Below are positions 1 through 11,128 of a stretch of 64,000 nt of DNA, piece by piece. The DNA is from Silene latifolia. Lineage: Eukaryota > Streptophyta > Magnoliopsida > Caryophyllales > Caryophyllaceae. Under the pieces are notes generated by a model. The model saw only the letters and a list, made by a program, of their open reading frames with translations. It was not told the origin of the DNA and searched no databases. The stretch covers positions 220,810,292-220,874,291 of the forward strand of contig NC_133534.1 in NCBI RefSeq assembly GCF_048544455.1, written 5' to 3'. Both the position numbers and the translations under genes were made by a program. Every line of letters starts with the position of its first letter. The first letter of the stretch is position 1.

Positions 1-871
1 TTTTTCCAACCTTCCTGCAATTTTCAGTCAAGTGACCCAAACCCTTGCAGGCTGTACATGAGAGAGGGAGCCAATCATACACAATCTTAAGAGTTTGAGT
101 CTCACCATTCTCGTCCTGGAAATTAATAACTTCAGGGAAATCTTGCCCAATATCCACTTCAATCATGATATGGGCAAACCCTAGGAAATTTTTATGAAGG
201 GTGGCTTCATCACAACGAATGAATTTTCCAACCACCTCACATAATTTCTTAAGACATCCCATCCCCCAGTATTTCACATCCAGTCCATGAATTTTCATCC
301 AGATTGGTATTCTCTTCACATCATGCTTAATCAACTTCATCTCAGGTGTCCACTCTTTAATAATAACAGGCTTATTATCAAAGAGCAGATGACCATTCCC
401 CAATAAAAATTGCTGCTGTTCTTTCGTGTTAAACCTAGCGAGAAATATACCGTTCGGCATAAACGAGATTTTATCCACTCCCTGAGCCTGCCATACTCTC
501 CGTACAAACCCAGTCAGAACAGAGCTTGGTGGGTTTGCACCTAGTACGTAACAAACAACAGCAGTGGACCAAAAAGAGATCTCACCAGCAACATCATCTT
601 TAGTAATCCTTACCATAGGAGTAGTCACCGGAGTAACCACAGGAACAGCTACAACTTCCTCCTCAGGATCAGACAGCTCTTCGTCCCCTTCGATGATTGA
701 GTGCAAGTCAGCTTCCAATTCCTGAGACGAAAACTGCAATTGTCGTTGTGATTTCCCTTTATTAGAAGAATTCAGACGAAAATCAACATGTTTTTGTGAA
801 TTTTGTGTATTTTTTTTATTAGAAATTGGTGTTTTCGGATTATTTTTGGTTGATTTCCTTGTTCTAGGCAT
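1..871 (-). CDS. LINE ORF1 (DUF4283 + CCHC zinc knuckle), 5' part, runs off the left edge
   Basis: An uninterrupted frame of about 290 codons reads leftward from an ATG at 871-869 and is open at the window edge. The first 90 or so residues are basic and Ser/Thr-rich, followed by an acidic stretch. Residues about 95-240 match the DUF4283 type (FWSTAVVCYVLGANPP, PVIIKEWTPEM, IPIWMKIHGL). A CCHC zinc knuckle follows near residues 272-285 (CTACKGLGHLTENC, CX2CX4HX4C). In plants this order is typical of the nucleic-acid-binding ORF1 of L1-type LINEs, which packages LINE RNA before reverse transcription. The endonuclease/RT ORF should lie to the left of base 1. No stop or frameshift is visible, so this may be a young copy. 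It could also be a free-standing DUF4283 zinc-knuckle gene. Confidence 0.8.
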   Translation of the reverse strand, partial: MPRTRKSTKNNPKTPISNKKNTQNSQKHVDFRLNSSNKGKSQRQLQFSSQELEADLHSIIEGDEELSDPEEEVVAVPVVTPVTTPMVRITKDDVAGEISFWSTAVVCYVLGANPPSSVLTGFVRRVWQAQGVDKISFMPNGIFLARFNTKEQQQFLLGNGHLLFDNKPVIIKEWTPEMKLIKHDVKRIPIWMKIHGLDVKYWGMGCLKKLCEVVGKFIRCDEATLHKNFLGFAHIMIEVDIGQDFPEVINFQDENGETQTLKIVYDWLPLSCTACKGLGHLTENCRKVGK

Positions 872-1603
872 TGCTTGAAAGAAAAGCAACTAAAATCTTA
901 ACCGTTTCTCTCTCTAACTTTCTCTCTCAACATTTTGTTCTACTTTTTTTTTAGGAAGTTTAGTATGGTGTTTCCCTGTTTGTAGCTTCAATTTGTTGGT
1001 GGGCTTTCTTCAGCTCCAAATCTATCATACTTCCATAATAATTATGTACGTACCCCACGCAACTCCGTATTATGCTCAATAGTTATTATCTCCCATTGCA
1101 TTACATACGTACTTTACAATTACTACCTTAGTCAAACACTCAAACTAAGGATTAAGGACTCCTCAATGATCAATTTTAGTCATAATAGGATTCATACTAT
1201 TATTAGTGTGTATATATATTGATTTTTAGCAGCCAAAACTCCAAATTTGAGATTCTTTTTCGGTTTTCCTTTCCTCGGGATTTTTGTTCATGTGAACACA
1301 ATTTTATATTAGTGTAATTCTATGTGTTATTACTCCATACATTGTTTATGTATAATTAAGTTCTCATAATCTCATCATCTAACGTTAAAATTTTGTTGTT
1401 AGGGTGTGCAGATTACTTGAGGAGATGAACGCGGGGCGGAGAATGAGAATATGCAGTTACAACACTGTCGCTTAGTAATTTATACCATCCCAGTAAATTA
1501 TAGTGTGGTGACATCTTTAGATTTTGACAATTGCTAAAGTTTGGAATATGTAAGACAAAATTTGTACCGTACTCTTTTTAACGGATGTGTGTATATATAT
1601 ATA

Positions 1604-1632
1604 CTAGTATTGGTGCCCGGCTTCGTCCGGGC
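1604..1632 (-). mobile_element. Helitron-type 3' terminus (hairpin + CTAG)
   Basis: Read on the minus strand: a hairpin with stem GCCCGG/CCGGGC (1615-1632), a short spacer, then CTAG (1607-1604) followed by T. This is the Helitron 3' signature (hairpin, CTRR, target T). The element would extend rightward; its 5' TC end was not identified. Confidence 0.5.
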
Positions 1633-1799
1633 TACCTCTACTTACCATTAAATTTTTTTTTTCATTAAATAAAATTACTTAAAGTTGCATAACTCATAAA
1701 TTTATTATTAATATAGTTTTCTATGACATATCCTAAAATTACGATGAATAAATTTTGAGACAAATTCATTACTCCCGCTATTAATATTTTACTCTTATT

Positions 1800-1985
1800 C
1801 ATGAAACAATAGTAATAAGTTTTCTCTAATTACCCGTAATCATTCTTACTTTCACCACTCCCGCCGTAATTATTGTTACTGTCACTACTACCGCGTTAAT
1901 ATTGATAATTTCACTACTCCCGCCGTAATTATTGTTACTGTCACTATTGCCGCATTAATATTGATTATTTCACTACTCCCGTTAT
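1800..1985. repeat. Tandem repeat, period about 59 bp, 2.5 copies
   Basis: The block containing CTCCCGCCGTAATTATTG recurs at about 1858 and 1917, and a partial third copy starts near 1976. Copies differ at a few bases. Non-coding. Confidence 0.7.
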
Positions 1986-2178
1986 TGTTTCTACCACCTC
2001 CACTAATCTCGCTAATAATATTGTTACTTTTACTATTCAAATGAGTGATTACTATCATATAACTATATCCAATGTTACTACAATTATTTTCTTTACTGAC
2101 GAAATTACTTTTACTACTTATACATTAATTCAAATCGAAAGAATTATGCAATATTATACATTATGGAATGTAACTTGA

Positions 2179-2422
2179 GTCCATTTTTGAAATAATGGTC
2201 AAAAATAAAATATTTGTCGTTTTGGGTCGGTTTTGAAAATATTTGTCAAAATGGTGTCCACGTAGGCTCGGGATTTCTGGACCTAAAACACGCCACTACC
2301 AATGGCGTGTTTATAATGAGTACGGAAAGAAACTTCATTAAAAAATGGACTAAAACAAACACGCCATTGGGAATGGCGGGTTTCGGAGTGGAAACACGCC
2401 ACCCCTAATGGCGTGTCTTTTT

Positions 2423-2474
<52 letters not shown>

Positions 2475-2676
2475 TTTAGTCAGTTGCGGAAAAAAATTAT
2501 TGTAAAGACACGCCACTACTAATGGCGTGTTTCCTTCACAAAACACGCCATTAGTAGTGGCGTGTTTCAGGTCTAGAAATCCCGAGCCTACGTGGACACC
2601 ATTTTGACAAATATTTTCAAAACCGACCCAAAACGACAAATATTTTATTTTTGACCATTATTTCAAAAATGGATTC
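2179..2676. mobile_element. MULE-type MITE with about 130-bp terminal inverted repeats and 11-bp TSD
   Basis: Bases 2179-2311 and 2543-2676 are inverted copies with only a few mismatches (outer sequence TCCATTTTTGAAATAATGG). The element is flanked by the 11-bp direct repeat ATGTAACTTGA (2168-2178 and 2677-2687). Long TIRs with a 9-11-bp duplication fit a non-autonomous Mutator-like element. The interior carries four short palindromes built on ACACGCCA...TGGCGTGT and a run of 46 T (2425-2470). A 64-codon frame inside it is not a gene. Confidence 0.8.
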
Positions 2677-2687
2677 ATGTAACTTGA

Positions 2688-3145
2688 ATTATTTATAACC
2701 TACTTATATTATATTTTTGTATGTTAAATAATTAACATCTCTATCAATCTAATAAACTATAAAGTTTAATAAAATTACATAGATTTTAAATTTAATATAT
2801 AATTTATGATGATAATAATTAATATCATAAGTGTGCATGTTTATACTAATTAATTATTTTATTTGAAGGAAATTGACCATCTTCTAGTCTTCTATAAATA
2901 TTTAGGAAAATTACCATACAACTTAATTAATTATTTTATTTTAAGGAAATTGACCATGTTTAGGAAAATTACCAAGCTTCTATATAATTTAATTTTAACC
3001 CAAACTATATAATATTTGCATTGAGATCCCTTAATCGGGTCCATCACACGGTGGTATCGATTTAAAACTATATAGTATAATTAATTTGTATAACTTTCTT
3101 TAATTACATTAAAGTCCATTGATTTCTGGATTTAATATATAGTAT

Positions 3146-3200
<55 letters not shown>

Positions 3201-4966
3201 GAATTTTGTTACTATACTAAAATTCTTTTTACCTATCATCGAGTTTTGCAAGGTTATCATATATTGGCATGCATGGAGATTGATCGCAACGAACCAACTT
3301 TGTTTTATAGTTGCATACAAATAAAAAAAATTCTGAAATTATACAAAAAGATTTTAATTAAAGTAGAAGAAAATAATTGGGTCAATATAAGTTTCTTTCT
3401 TGAATTTTGTATATCTATTTGTGGCAGAATCAACAATGCAGCGAAATATTTCGATCTCTCGTGTTAAAAGTTGGGATGTAGAGCAATGAGTTCTAGTTTT
3501 GTAAAACAATATAAGAATTTATATAATATTCTGATTATACTAGAGATACTTTTGCAAGTTCCTTCCTATGAGAGTCAATAGGGGATTTTTTAAGGGTTCC
3601 TTTGTATATTAGAGTTTAAAGTTTAGATGTTGGTAGGAGTCGTTAGATTTAAATATTATTAGTTGATTTCATACGACTGGTATTTTGCGGATCTTGGCAA
3701 TCACAAATTTAGGTTTGTATGATCTACGTTGTATTAATTAGTACTTCCTTCCGTCCGATTCATTTGTTTAACTTTAATTAAATTAAAAATACTTCTCACA
3801 AATATATAAAAAGGTAAATAAATGAATGAGACAAAGAGAGAATATAATTTTAAACATAAATTATAGAGTAAGACGATCTCACATGTGAGACGGTTCAATT
3901 TATAAAAAAGAAAAAAAATCATTCATTTACACTGTCTTACGATATAGCCACAGATTTTTAAATTTTTAAAGAGAGGAATTTTTGTTATTCCATTATCACA
4001 GACAAACTCTGCTTTCGAGTGGGGAGATAGGTTTACAAATATACAATTCAACAAGAGAGTGTGGATCGTACTAGTTCGAAATTTGTGAAATTTGGACAAG
4101 ATATTATAAATATATGTTATGTTTATTACACTATTTCCCCCGTTTAATTATTTTTTGCTATTGATTAGAACATTTCTTATAAAAATTATAAAAAATAATC
4201 AAATGATAGAGACAAAAGAAACATAACAATTGTAATATCTTACTAAAAGAAACAATTGTAATATCGTTTATTTCTTAGTTTCTTTAAATAAATAAAGAAG
4301 AGATGTAATAAGTGATCTATTAATAACGGTCGTTGATCAGGGGAGGGTATTACAAGGGATTGAAATAATACAACGTGTATGTGTTGTAAAGTGAAAAATA
4401 TGATAGATGAAATTTCAAGTATATAAAAAGAGTGAAAGAAAATTAAATAAGACGGTCTTATAAGTGAAACCTACTAATTAAACACATGGTTTGATAATGA
4501 AGATAATCGATAGAGCTTATACATAAAATGTATTAGGACATAGTTCAATCAACATGGGATCAATGTTTGAATTGAGTCTTTTCACGAGTAAAATTGAAAA
4601 TTTGTAGTACATTGATTTTCTATATGTGATATTCATTAGCCATTTATATTGCCAAATGAAGTTTTTTCCGAATGATTTTAGAGAGTCCAACTTCCAGAAC
4701 TGCTAAATATTAATTAATTAAAAGTTTCATATGATATTATTATCTCACCCTATAATCTACCAAAAGTTTCATATAATATTATTTTTCGAATGATTTTTAG
4801 AGAGTCTTGAAACTCTCCCGTCTTAAACTTATGACCGTAAAGATTCATATAATATTATTATCAATTTATATTATAAATCTAAATTTTCTTAAATTTATAA
4901 GTACCGCGATTATTGTCGATTCATAAATCATAAGATATTATAAATAGGTCCGTGCATCGCACAGGT
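2688..4966. other. AT-rich intergenic stretch, no gene seen
   Basis: No supported coding frame. It holds an AT microsatellite (3149-3196) and a Stowaway-like end near 3742 (TACTTCCTTCCGTCC) whose partner end was not found. Short repeats of the type GATTTTAGAGAGTC occur near 4674 and 4793 and resemble sequence just right of the Helitron end at 4994. Confidence 0.6.
3149..3196. repeat. (TA)n microsatellite, about 48 bp
   Basis: Uninterrupted TA dinucleotide run. Confidence 0.95.
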
Positions 4967-4994
4967 CCGTGCATCGCACGGGCATTAAATCTAG
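4967..4994 (+). mobile_element. Helitron-type 3' terminus (hairpin + CTAG)
   Basis: Hairpin CCGTGC/GCACGG (4967-4981), then a short spacer ending in CTAG (4991-4994) and target T at 4995. The hairpin half GGTCCGTGCATCGCAC is duplicated just upstream (from about 4948), so a previous end may have been tandemly repeated. Sequence from TC at 4990 (TCTAGTATATATATAC) also looks like a Helitron 5' end, so two elements may abut head to tail here. Confidence 0.6.
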
Positions 4995-5263
4995 TATATA
5001 TATACAAAAGAGGCTTTTTTCAGGCAATTCTAGAGACTCCAACTTTTAAAATTACCTAATTAATTTTTATTTAAAATAATATTATTTATAATTATCCCAA
5101 TATTTATGCAAATTCTATCTACATACGATTTTATTAATTTTTATTTAAAATAATTTTATGTATAGTTAGTTATCCCCAATATTTGTGCAAATTCTATCTA
5201 ATATTTGTGCAAATTCTATTTAATAGAGTTTTATAAGTTATGTACCAGTGAAAAATCATAAAC

Positions 5264-5720
5264 TTATATAGCTATATATACCATCAAAAAATGGAAGAAA
5301 CATGGGTAGGAATCTTTGAATTTAGCAACCGGTATTAGTAAATCTTTCCTATATTTAGGGTAAGATGCTTTGCTAGCAAGCCAGAGGGATTGTACAGACG
5401 ACGCCAAAATTTTTTCATGAGAGAGGCCTTGCCCTAACAATAATACAAATTTTATGCCAAGGCCATCCCTATCCTTAGGGACATGTATATAATCCTGAGA
5501 AAGCCAGTGAATAGATCTTCGTGCCATGTCTTTGGGCTACCAGAAAGCAACAATCAAAGAGTCTATTTTCTGACAGATACCAAGGGAAATAGGGATAGCA
5601 GCCATAAGATGCATGGTTAATCGAACCAAGCAGGATGGAGTCTCTTTTACATATGCTGACTTTGTTTATACTCGTACGTGAGTTGGTATTACAATGAGGG
5701 GATGAGTTATTCATTTGCAC
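5264..5720 (-). pseudogene. LINE reverse-transcriptase C-terminal remnant
   Basis: On the minus strand two overlapping frames together resemble the region after the RT core of plant LINEs: an isoleucine/leucine-rich stretch, then RSIHWLSQDYIHVPKDRDGLGIKF, which matches the common plant LINE pattern IHW-(x)-W-(x)-PK-(x)-GGLG. A frameshift near 5520 separates the halves. No catalytic RT motif is left. It ends shortly before the truncated copia element and may be the sequence into which that element or its deletion breakpoint was joined. Confidence 0.55.
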
Positions 5721-6014
5721 ATCACGTGAGTTTCTTTAGAGATGGCTATTAAACCATTGATGAATAAGAGATTGTGGTTTGTGCTCTTAGTTCCATATTA
5801 AATATTAACTGCGTTTGCTCGTGAAGGTAAGACCAAGCGGTAATTCGAGTCGTCATCTTGTTATATAGAAGTACAATAGTTTTTTTTAAAGAGAGCAATA
5901 ACCTGATTAAGAGGTAGAAGGTCATTTAGTCTAATTTGAGAAGATCGTAGTTAAAAGTGGGTTTATTATGAGTTAAAACGTTGTTCGGATTATTACGAGA
6001 ATAGCAGCTATAGA

Positions 6015-9000
6015 TTGGATTATTCATATGAAATAACTCTTGAAGTGATAACTGTTACTGCCCATGTCCTTCGTGGCCTTGATTCCACCCGCTACCGTGC
6101 CATAAAAGAAACTGTCGAAGCCCGTGACACACCAATCTCATTTGCTGCTCTGCACGAAAAGCTCATCAATTTCGAGCTTAAACATCCCGAACTATCCTCT
6201 ACCACACCTCTGCCAACCACTGCTTTTGCTGCTCATTACCGCCCAAACCAGCAGCGGTATACCCCTCGTCCCTCGTCCCCTATCCTGCCTTCACCTGATG
6301 CCTCCAACCAGCCCAAAGAAGTCATCACATGTCAATATTGCGGGTACAAAGGACACACTCTCCTTAACTGCCACAACTTCAAGAAAAATAACCCATCTTT
6401 TACTCTCACACCATACACTCGTCCAAATCGCTATTCCAATCCCCGACCCCAGGCGCATACCGCCACCGCCTCGTCCTCTGCCTCTGACCCATGGCTCGTT
6501 GATAGTGGTGCGACGAACCATATCACCAATGACCTGTCTAATCTCGCTCTCCATCAACCCTATGATGGCCCCGACGATGTGGTGATTGGTGATGGCTCGT
6601 CTCTTCTTATCTCCAATATAGGTTCTTTTCATATTTCCTCTAATTCTCAATCTCTTCATTTTCGTAATGTCTTGCATGTTCCTTCAATTTCTCGCAATAT
6701 TTTATCCGTCTCACAATTTTGTCTTGATAACAATGCTATTATCGAATTCTTATCCTCTACTTTTGTATTCAAGGCAATCTCGACGGGCCGGATTCTGCTC
6801 CACGGAACCCTTGAGCGTGGTATCTATGTCTGGAACCCGTCCTCTTCTCAAGCCCTTATAGCCACCTCGTCCTCCGCAGCCTTGTTATGGCACCATCGGC
6901 TTGGTCATCCAGCCTCTCCTATTTTTTCCTTTATTAAGAACAATTTTAATTTGCCCATTTCTCATTCAAGTTTTGATTACTGTAATGCTTGCAAGATTAA
7001 TAAATGTCACAAATTGCCCTTTCCGCTTCTACATTAAAATCTACCGCTCCATTAGAATTAATATTTTCCGATGTTTGGTCATCCCCGACATATTCTCATG
7101 ATGGTTTTAAATATTATGTTCTTTTTGTTGACCATTACACGAAATATACATGGCTATATCCGCTTAAAAATAAGTCCGACACATTTAATGTATTTACTCA
7201 ATTTAAAGCTCTAGTAGAAAAGTTCTTCAATCGTCCCATTGTTCAAATGTTCTCAGACAATGGCGGCGAATACGTTAAGCTCACGCCCTCCCTCCTCCAA
7301 CACGGCATCTCTCATCTTACCTCACCGCCTCATACTCCCGAACATAATGGTTATGCGGAACGACGTCACCGACATATTGTCGAAACTGGTCTTTTCTTGC
7401 TCACCCATGCGCATATACCCATTCACTATTGGCCTCACGCCCTCAACACAGCTGTTCACCTTATTAATCGTCTCCCAACTTCTACTCTTCAAAATGACTC
7501 ACCTTACTCTCGCTTATTCAATTCTCAACCCAACTACAATAAACTTCGTGCATTCGGTTGTCTATATTATCCCTGGCTTCGACCTTATACCTCTAATAAG
7601 CTCGAGCCCAAGTCAATTGCCTGCGTTTTTCTTGGCTATTCAAAGACTCAAAGTGCCTATCACTGTCTTGATCCGGTTACCAAACGCATCTATACCTCTC
7701 GCCATGTTACCTTCGTTGAAACGGAATTTCCGTTTCCTCGTCTCACATCTAAACCCCAACCTGAATCCGTCCTATCTCCTGATGATTGGTGCACTCCATC
7801 AATTGTCTTCCTTCCCGCCTCCACCAACACGCCCTCTAAGACTCCTTCTTCAGCTTTCACTCGCACCTCTCCTTCCTCTGACCAGCCCACACCCTCATGT
7901 CCCCTCTCCTCTTCTTCCTCTCCCGCTGCCACTCCCTCTGACCAGACCACACCCTCCATGCCCAACCCCTCCACTGCCCCTGAATCCACTACAACCCAAC
8001 CCGTTTCTACTTCCCAACCCAGACCTGGCCGTGTTATCACTCGCCTGTCCAACAACATTCGCAAACCTAATCCCCGATATGCCAAACTTGCCATCACCAC
8101 TACCCCGCATTCCCTTCCCACCAATGCCAAACAGGCTCTTGCCTCACCCCAATGGCGTGCTGCCATGATCGAGGAGTACAACGCTCTCATTCGAAACAAT
8201 ACATGGACCTTTGTTCCCGCCTCTGAAGCTCACAATATTGTTGGGTGCAAATGGGTATTCCGTGTGAAGTACAATCCTGACAATACCATTCAAAAGTACA
8301 AAGCTCATTTAGTCGCGAAAGGGTTTCATCAACAACTTGGCGTTGACTACACTGACACGTTTAGCCCGGTTGTAAAACCCGTCACAATTCGCTTACTTCT
8401 ATCCCTTGCTCTTAGTCAAGGATGGTCTCTTCGACAACTCGATATTAATAATGCATTCTTACAAGGTACACTTCATGAAACTGTTTACATGTCCCAACCA
8501 CCCGCCTTTGTTAATGACGACACCTCTACTCACGTGTGCCGGCTGCAAAAGGCAATCTATGGCCTCAAACAAGCCCCGCGTGCGTGGTACAATGAGCTCA
8601 AAAAGTATCTTCTTCAATTTGGTTTCACTGCCTCCCTCTCTGACCCCTCTCTTTTTATTTACACCAAACAATCCAATGTTTTATATGCTCTTGTCTACGT
8701 CGATGATATCATTATCACCGGACCGTCTCACTCTTTTCTCACTACTTTTGTCACACAATTTGCCACTCGTTTTTCCTTAAAAGACCTCGGCTCTCTCTTA
8801 CTTTCTTGGCATAGAGGTAACTCCCAATCACAAAGGCTTTCTCTTGTCTCAAACCAAGTACATACACGACCTTTTACTTCGTTATGACATGCTCAATAGC
8901 AAGCCGTCAAATACACCCATGGTTCCGCACCCTCCTCTCACGGTTGACACCAACACTCCGCCCTGTGATGTCTCTACATACCGCTCGGCTGTTGGAAGTT

Positions 9001-9701
9001 TACAATATCTAGCTCTCACTCGGCCGGATATATCCTTTGCTGTAAATATGTTAACTCAATTCATGCAAAAACCTCAACTTCATCACTGGCTTGCACTTAA
9101 AAGGTTGCTTCGTTATCTTCATGGCACCATGACTCTTGGCATTCAGTTACATCGCCATAATCCCCTCCAACTTCATGCTTTTAGTGATGCGGATTGGAGC
9201 GGCGACAAAGATTGCTATGTCTCAACCTCAGGCTACCTCGTTTACCTTGGCAAAAATCCCATTGCCTGGGCTTCTAAGAAACAAAAAACGCTAGCATTAT
9301 CGTCTACTGAGGCTGAATTTCGAGCCGTCGCACATACCACGTATGAACTTCTATGAGTTAAGTCTCTTCTTCATGAGCTTGGTTTGAAATTCACGTCTCT
9401 TCCTACAGTGTATTTTGATAATCTTAGTGCAACTCATTATTCGGCAAATCCCGTCTTTCACTCTCGCATGAAACATGTGTCCCTTGCTTTTCATTTTGTT
9501 CGCGAACAAGTACAATCCGGCTCTCTTCGTGTGACTCATATAAATGGTGATGATCAACTTGCCTATGCGCTTACTAAACAATTACCACGTCCCCGGTTTG
9601 ATTTTCTGATATCCAAGATCGGACTTTTCAACGGACAGTCCGTCTTGCGGGGGAATGTTACGAAACCAAATAATACGGAACTTCAGTCAAAGGAAAGCTA
9701 A
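6015..9701 (+). pseudogene. Copia gag-pol polyprotein, broken by two frameshifts and one stop
   Basis: Order of parts: gag C-terminal half from 6015; CCHC knuckle CQYCGYKGHTLLNC near 6330; aspartic protease DSGATNHIT near 6500; GAG-pre-integrase WHHRLGHP near 6890; integrase core with FSDVW (about 7060), FSDNGGEY (about 7250) and the glutamate in YAERRHRHIVE (about 7350); reverse transcriptase with VYVDDIIITG near 8690; RNase H with SDADW and SSTEAEF (9180-9330). Frame changes lie near 7004-7037 and 8800-8844. TGA at 9354-9356 replaces the Trp usually found after TTYELL; the frame then continues to 9701. The enzyme set would copy and integrate the element, but the missing 5' LTR and these lesions make this copy non-autonomous. 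Confidence 0.9.
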
Positions 9702-9901
9702 CAACCTTTATTCTTGTTATCTCTTATCACTAACAAATAGCTTGTATATCTCATAATTAGTTTAGACTTTATCTTTTAGTCTAGATTTTTATTCCTTCAT
9801 TGTAGCAACAAATAGCTTGTATTTAGGAACCATCTTATGTATATAAACCAAGCAATTGTACGTAAAACATATCAATACAAATTACAATTTTTCATTCACA
9901 G
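9656..9901 (+). repeat. 3' LTR of the truncated copia element
   Basis: Starts TGTTACGAAACC immediately after the purine tract at 9646-9655. The right boundary (TTCACA, 9901) is an estimate because there is no 5' LTR for comparison. It contains ATGTATATAAACC (9837), a plausible TATA box, and the repeated phrase AACAAATAGCTTGTAT. Confidence 0.6.
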
Positions 9902-10934
9902 TATTCTTCATTCTTATAATAACCTCCGAACAAAGTCACAAATAGGATTATACATCAAGTTGTACCATAAGCATGTACAACCAAAATATAAGAATCCGAG
10001 CTTATATGTATATTTTCTAAGCTAATTTAAAGTTCTTAATGTACCATCTTCTATTGTAACAGTGTAACATTGTGTGAAATTTGTGAAGTGGATGCATATA
10101 TAATACATAAAAACTTTACAAAATCTCCTATAAGACGGTCTCTTCAGTAGGACTCCTGAGAGATGGTCTCTCATTAACTTAGGAGAGACGACCCATTTAG
10201 ATAGCAAATAGTATCAAATCCTTACAATGAGTATACAGGTGAATTTTTTTTCAAAAAAGGAAAGTATCTTCCTAAAACCATATCTCACGTTTTATGCAAC
10301 TTAAAATCAGGAAGTTTTATACTCTCTTCTTAAAATTAATTTCTCTCTCTACCATTGAAACGTAAGAAATTGGAATAGCGTATGTAGTCTCTATAAAAGA
10401 TTGTCTAAAAAACAACTCTTAATAATACTCAAAAGCCACTGTTACCCACTTGCAGTTTTGAGGAGTTTATATTGTATAATGAGGTGATAACAATCGTTAG
10501 GTAAGTATTTGGGTGATAAGCAAAGCATTCAATGAAAGTTTCATTTACTATAACTATATGGTGTTTTGCATATGGATAACTAACTTAATTTACAAATTAC
10601 TAAATTATATTCCATTAAAAAAAATTTATCTATAAATTTGAAAAGTGAAAACTTAAAGGATAAAACTTTAAAATAATTTGTAATTATCCTCTTATTCTAA
10701 CAAATTGTAATTCCTATTCCTAGAATCCTTACGTAAACGTACTTCTTAATCTTATATAAAATTAATAAGATAATTTTTTAAAAAGAAAGAAACTTTATTG
10801 AAAGGTGTTCAAATTAATTAATAAGATAGGAAGATTTATACGGAGTACTTTATTTGAGTAATTGAAATACAATTTTTACGTATAATTCAAAATGATATTA
10901 AAAGGTCTAAACAATTAGAGGAAAGAATTTGAAA
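9902..10934. other. AT-rich intergenic stretch, no gene seen
   Basis: No supported frame. It is likely the body of the Helitron whose 3' end is at 10963, but the 5' end is not resolved. Confidence 0.5.
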
Positions 10935-10963
10935 CCCGTGCAACGCACGGGCACAAAATCTAG
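10935..10963 (+). mobile_element. Helitron-type 3' terminus (hairpin + CTAG)
   Basis: Perfect 7-bp stem CCCGTGC/GCACGGG (10935-10951) with a 3-base loop, then a 9-base spacer ending in CTAG (10960-10963) and target T. One candidate 5' end is TC at 4990, which would place the truncated copia inside this Helitron; this is unproven. Confidence 0.65.
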
Positions 10964-10998
10964 TAACTAATAATAATAAGACGGTTTCACTTAGCTTA

Positions 10999-11095
<97 letters not shown>
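10999..11095. repeat. Palindromic triplet microsatellite (TAA)n-(TTA)n
   Basis: About 57 bp of TAA repeats switch directly into about 40 bp of TTA repeats, giving a large self-complementary tract at the 3' tail of the minus-strand LINE. Confidence 0.9.
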
Positions 11096-11096
<1 letters not shown>

Positions 11097-11128
11097 GCGC
11101 AGCTTTCATTATAATAAAAACAAAATGT

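Larger units (their letters stand above)
872..2167. other. AT-rich intergenic stretch, no gene seen
   Basis: No convincing coding frame is present. The part next to 871 is probably the 5' UTR or promoter of the LINE. The stretch contains a Helitron-type 3' end at 1604-1632 and a short tandem repeat at 1800-1985, listed separately. Confidence 0.6.
5990..9901 (+). mobile_element. Ty1/copia retrotransposon, 5'-truncated (no 5' LTR or gag N-terminus)
   Basis: Domain order gag zinc knuckle - protease - integrase - RT - RNase H identifies Ty1/copia; the integrase and RT wording looks closest to the Ale/Retrofit group (weak inference). The 3' end has a polypurine tract (CGGGGGAA) directly before a 3' LTR at 9656. 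No matching LTR or primer-binding site occurs upstream of 6015, where LINE-derived sequence lies instead, so the 5' part has been lost. Confidence 0.85.

Noticed and set aside
3132-3467. Frames of 62-73 codons around the TA microsatellite
   Set aside because: They depend on the repeat or on AT-rich sequence and show no domain.
6124-8780. Additional frames of 70-309 codons inside the copia element on both strands
   Set aside because: They overlap clearly recognisable gag-pol domains in the main frames and show no motif of their own.
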